From: DATEVL01 sp964448245
GTDB taxonomy: Bacteria > Chloroflexota > Anaerolineae > Anaerolineales > E44-bin32
DNA length: 7,438 nucleotides
Assembly (NCBI GenBank): GCA_964448245.1
Contig: CAYUWF010000107.1
Coordinates: 1-7,438 of the forward strand
Direction of reading: 5' to 3'
Part shown: one piece after another, positions 5,917 to 7,438 of the stretch
Layout of the letters: each line of letters begins with the position of its first letter
Numbering within the stretch: the first letter of the stretch is position 1
The notes under the pieces: model-generated
Databases searched by the model: none
What the model was told of the DNA's origin: nothing
What the model saw: the letters and a program-made list of their open reading frames with translations, nothing else
Translations under genes and position numbers: made by a program

Positions 5917-5935
5917 CCTAATCACCAAAGCAGAC

Positions 5936-7195
5936 GTGCGTCGTTCCCTTCTCTTCCTGGCTCCGCTTCTTTTCGGCTGCTCCCTGTTTCAGACGGCAGC
6001 GCCTGCCGGCACAGCGGCGGAGGCGCCGACGCCGTCTCTCGCCGCGCCGGTGCCCGAAGAACCCACGGCGGCTCCGACATCCACCGCCGTACCCACGGTT
6101 CCGGCACCGCCGACGGGCTTCCCCGAACCGTCGGCGTTCATTTGGAGCCCGGTCGTGGGAGGGCTGCAGAGCCCGATCGGTATCCAGAACGCGGGTGACG
6201 CTAGGCTCTTCATCGTTGAACAGCGCGGCGTGATCCGTCTCCTCGACGAAACCGGCCTGCGCCACGAGCCATTCCTCGACATCCGCGACCGCGTCTTCGA
6301 CACCGGAAACGAGCAGGGTCTGCTCGGCCTGGCCTTCCATCCGGATTTCGCCGCCAACGGCGCCTTCTACGTCAACTATACCCGGGGCACCGGGGACACC
6401 GTCATCGCGCGCTTCCTGGCCGGCGCCGATTCGAACCAGGTCGATCCCGCAAGCGAGCACGTCCTGCTCGGGTTCGACCAGCCCTACCCCAACCACAATG
6501 GGGGTGGGATGGTCTTCGGCCCCGATGGATATCTCTACATCGGCACCGGCGATGGCGGAGCGCAGGGCGATCCGGAGGGGCGCGCCCAGAACCCCGACAG
6601 CCTGTTGGGCAAGATCCTCCGCCTCGACGTCGACGGCGGCGATCCCTACGCCGTTCCCTCCGATAACCCCTTCGCCTCGGGAGGCGGCCGTCCCGAGATC
6701 TGGGCCGTCGGCCTGCGCAACCCGTGGCGCTTCGCCTTCGATTCTTCCACCGGCGATCTATTCATCGGCGACGTCGGTCAGAATCGCTGGGAAGAGGTCA
6801 ACTTCCTCGCGGCCGGTTCGCCTGGCCCGACGGAAGGCCGCGGGGCGAACTTCGGCTGGGACGTGCGCGAAGGGCTGGCCTCCTATGAAGGCGACCCTTC
6901 CCCGGCCTTCACCGACCCGGTGGCCGTCTACTCGCACGACGAAGGCGGTTGCTCGGTCACCGGCGGCGAGGTCGTTCGAGATCCGGCGCTGCCGGAGTGG
7001 CAGGGGATCTACCTCTATGGAGACTTCTGCAGCGGATTGATCTGGGGGCTCTTCCACGATCCGGTCGGCGTGTGGCAGAACCGGGTGTTGTTCGACACCG
7101 GCTTCCAGATCACGTCCTTTGGCTCGGGCAGTGACGGAGGCATCTACGTCCTCGACCGGTCGGGCGGGGTCTACCGTCTGAGGCGCGCCGGCTAG
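5936..7195 (+). CDS. PQQ-type glucose/sorbosone dehydrogenase family lipoprotein
   Basis: A secreted, lipid-anchored six-bladed beta-propeller of the soluble quinoprotein sugar dehydrogenase (GSDH, YliI-like) family. Relatives oxidise aldose sugars with PQQ, but the substrate here is unknown. It has 419 residues. Signal: MRRSLLFLAPLLFGC with a lipobox (LFGC, Cys15), then a Pro/Ala/Thr-rich linker to about 65. The propeller runs from about 75 to 416: SPIGIQNAGDARLFIVEQRG, GNEQGLLGLAFHPDF (124-138), NHNGGGMVFGPDGYLYIGTG (186-205, His187 the likely catalytic base), LLGKILRLDVDGGDPY (223-238), EIWAVGLRNPWRFAFD (254-269), GDVGQNRWEEVN (278-289), ANFGWDVREG. Cys339 and Cys365 (GGCSVTGG, GDFCSG) may form a disulfide. 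GTG 5936 is the only start giving a signal peptide; no Shine-Dalgarno is visible. It stands alone on the + strand, divergent from the CDGSH operon. No pqq genes are in the window. Confidence 0.92.
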   Translation: MRRSLLFLAPLLFGCSLFQTAAPAGTAAEAPTPSLAAPVPEEPTAAPTSTAVPTVPAPPTGFPEPSAFIWSPVVGGLQSPIGIQNAGDARLFIVEQRGVIRLLDETGLRHEPFLDIRDRVFDTGNEQGLLGLAFHPDFAANGAFYVNYTRGTGDTVIARFLAGADSNQVDPASEHVLLGFDQPYPNHNGGGMVFGPDGYLYIGTGDGGAQGDPEGRAQNPDSLLGKILRLDVDGGDPYAVPSDNPFASGGGRPEIWAVGLRNPWRFAFDSSTGDLFIGDVGQNRWEEVNFLAAGSPGPTEGRGANFGWDVREGLASYEGDPSPAFTDPVAVYSHDEGGCSVTGGEVVRDPALPEWQGIYLYGDFCSGLIWGLFHDPVGVWQNRVLFDTGFQITSFGSGSDGGIYVLDRSGGVYRLRRAG

Positions 7196-7196
7196 G

Positions 7197-7229
7197 AGAT
7201 CCCCTCTCGGCCGAGCGGCAGGGGGATCT
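7197..7229 (+). terminator. Hairpin after the dehydrogenase gene
   Basis: AGATCCCC (7197-7204) pairs perfectly with GGGGATCT (7222-7229), and the loop contains the palindrome CTCGGCCGAG (7206-7215). It starts 2 bases after the stop codon. No U-run follows, so termination would be non-canonical. A second small inverted pair, CAGGC-CTCCC-GCCTG, lies at 7259-7273. Confidence 0.45.
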
Positions 7230-7309
7230 GCGCGCCAATCCCCAGGCGTCGTGAATAACAGGCCTCCCGCCTGGCATGGTTTGGCCCGGCTTGGCCTCGT
7301 TCGTGCTTC

Positions 7310-7338
7310 TTGAAATTGGTTCTGTTGTGGAGTAACGT
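7310..7338 (+). promoter_or_regulatory. Candidate sigma-70-type promoter
   Basis: TTGAAA (7310-7315, five of six to the -35 consensus), a 17-base spacer, and TAACGT (7333-7338, three of six including the first TA and last T). It lies in one of the least GC-rich stretches of the window and points at the possible gene start at 7390. Confidence 0.4.
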
Positions 7339-7370
7339 AGCAGTACTCGGGTACTGTTGCCCGCGCTACG
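7336..7370 (+). promoter_or_regulatory. Nested inverted repeat at the predicted transcription start
   Basis: An inner hairpin CAGTAC-TCGG-GTACTG (7341-7356) is enclosed by CGTAG (7336-7340) and CTACG (7366-7370). It would cover +1 and the first bases of the transcript, so it could be an operator or a leader RNA structure. Which one cannot be told from sequence. Confidence 0.4.
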
Positions 7371-7389
7371 CCAGGGGGGCCAGCGGCGC

Positions 7390-7438
7390 GTGCGAGTCAA
7401 AGTTCGCAGCCTCAAGCGCTTCCTCATCGTCGCAGGCC
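7390..7438 (+). CDS. Possible start of a further gene (runs off window)
   Basis: GTG 7390 opens a frame MRVKVRSLKRFLIVAG that is still open at the window end (16 codons). A G-rich AGGGGGG run (7373-7379) ends 10 bases before it, and the candidate promoter at 7310-7338 lies upstream. The basic then hydrophobic start could be a signal peptide or membrane segment. Too short to recognise a family; it may not be a gene. Confidence 0.3.
   Translation, partial: MRVKVRSLKRFLIVAG

Larger units (their letters stand above)
5424..5935. other. 512-base divergent intergenic region, repeat-rich and non-coding
   Basis: This region separates the - strand CDGSH operon from the + strand dehydrogenase and must hold both promoters. 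It is made of short palindromes, two copies of a composite unit, a MITE-like element and simple CGCATCGCG-type direct repeats, for example TTCGCATCGCGC at 5762-5773 and 5784-5795. Open frames cross it on both strands, but their products are Arg/Pro-rich repeats of the same few residues with no domain. No convincing promoter is seen for the - strand operon. Confidence 0.75.

Noticed and set aside
7110..7427. - strand frame at the window end
   Set aside because: Arg-rich shadow overlapping the dehydrogenase 3' end, hairpin and promoter region; no domain.

Overview
The window is GC-rich (roughly two thirds G+C by eye) bacterial chromosomal DNA. The likely source is a member of the Chloroflexota, perhaps Anaerolineae-like. 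This is an inference from three things: the Pro/Thr/Ala-rich linker of the lipoprotein at 5936-7195, the protein types, and the palindromic, GC-rich intergenic repeats. No rRNA, tRNA, plasmid, phage or CRISPR signature is visible.

Layout. Positions 1-2253 (+) hold the end of nadA and a complete nadB, a two-gene operon for the first two steps of de novo NAD synthesis (aspartate to iminoaspartate to quinolinate). nadB appears to start at a CTG codon at 646 behind a strong Shine-Dalgarno; the next usable start, TTG at 709, would remove the FAD-binding glycine motif. Positions 2254-2564 are a convergent gap filled mostly by a compact three-hairpin repeat element with G/C-run ends.

Positions 5423-2565 (-) form a tight three-gene operon, read right to left: a 71-residue CDGSH-type protein that has lost two of its three cysteine ligands, a HAL2/SAL1-type 3'(2'),5'-bisphosphate nucleotidase, and a multi-pass GT-C (GT39/PMT-like) membrane glycosyltransferase. 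Positions 5424-5935 are a 512-base divergent intergenic region made largely of short palindromes (ATCCC-NNN-GGGAT and variants with compensatory changes), a repeated composite unit, and an 83-bp MITE-like element with TCATTGCGAG ends.

Positions 5936-7195 (+) encode an exported lipoprotein of the PQQ-type glucose/sorbosone dehydrogenase family. Positions 7196-7438 hold a hairpin after that gene, a plausible sigma-70-type promoter with an inverted repeat at its start site, and possibly the first codons of another + strand gene running off the window.

The genes are mostly recognisable housekeeping or accessory metabolism, and I do not see a convincing new multi-gene system. The most unusual signals are the covarying palindrome array, the three-hairpin element, the ligand-poor CDGSH protein and the CTG start of nadB.
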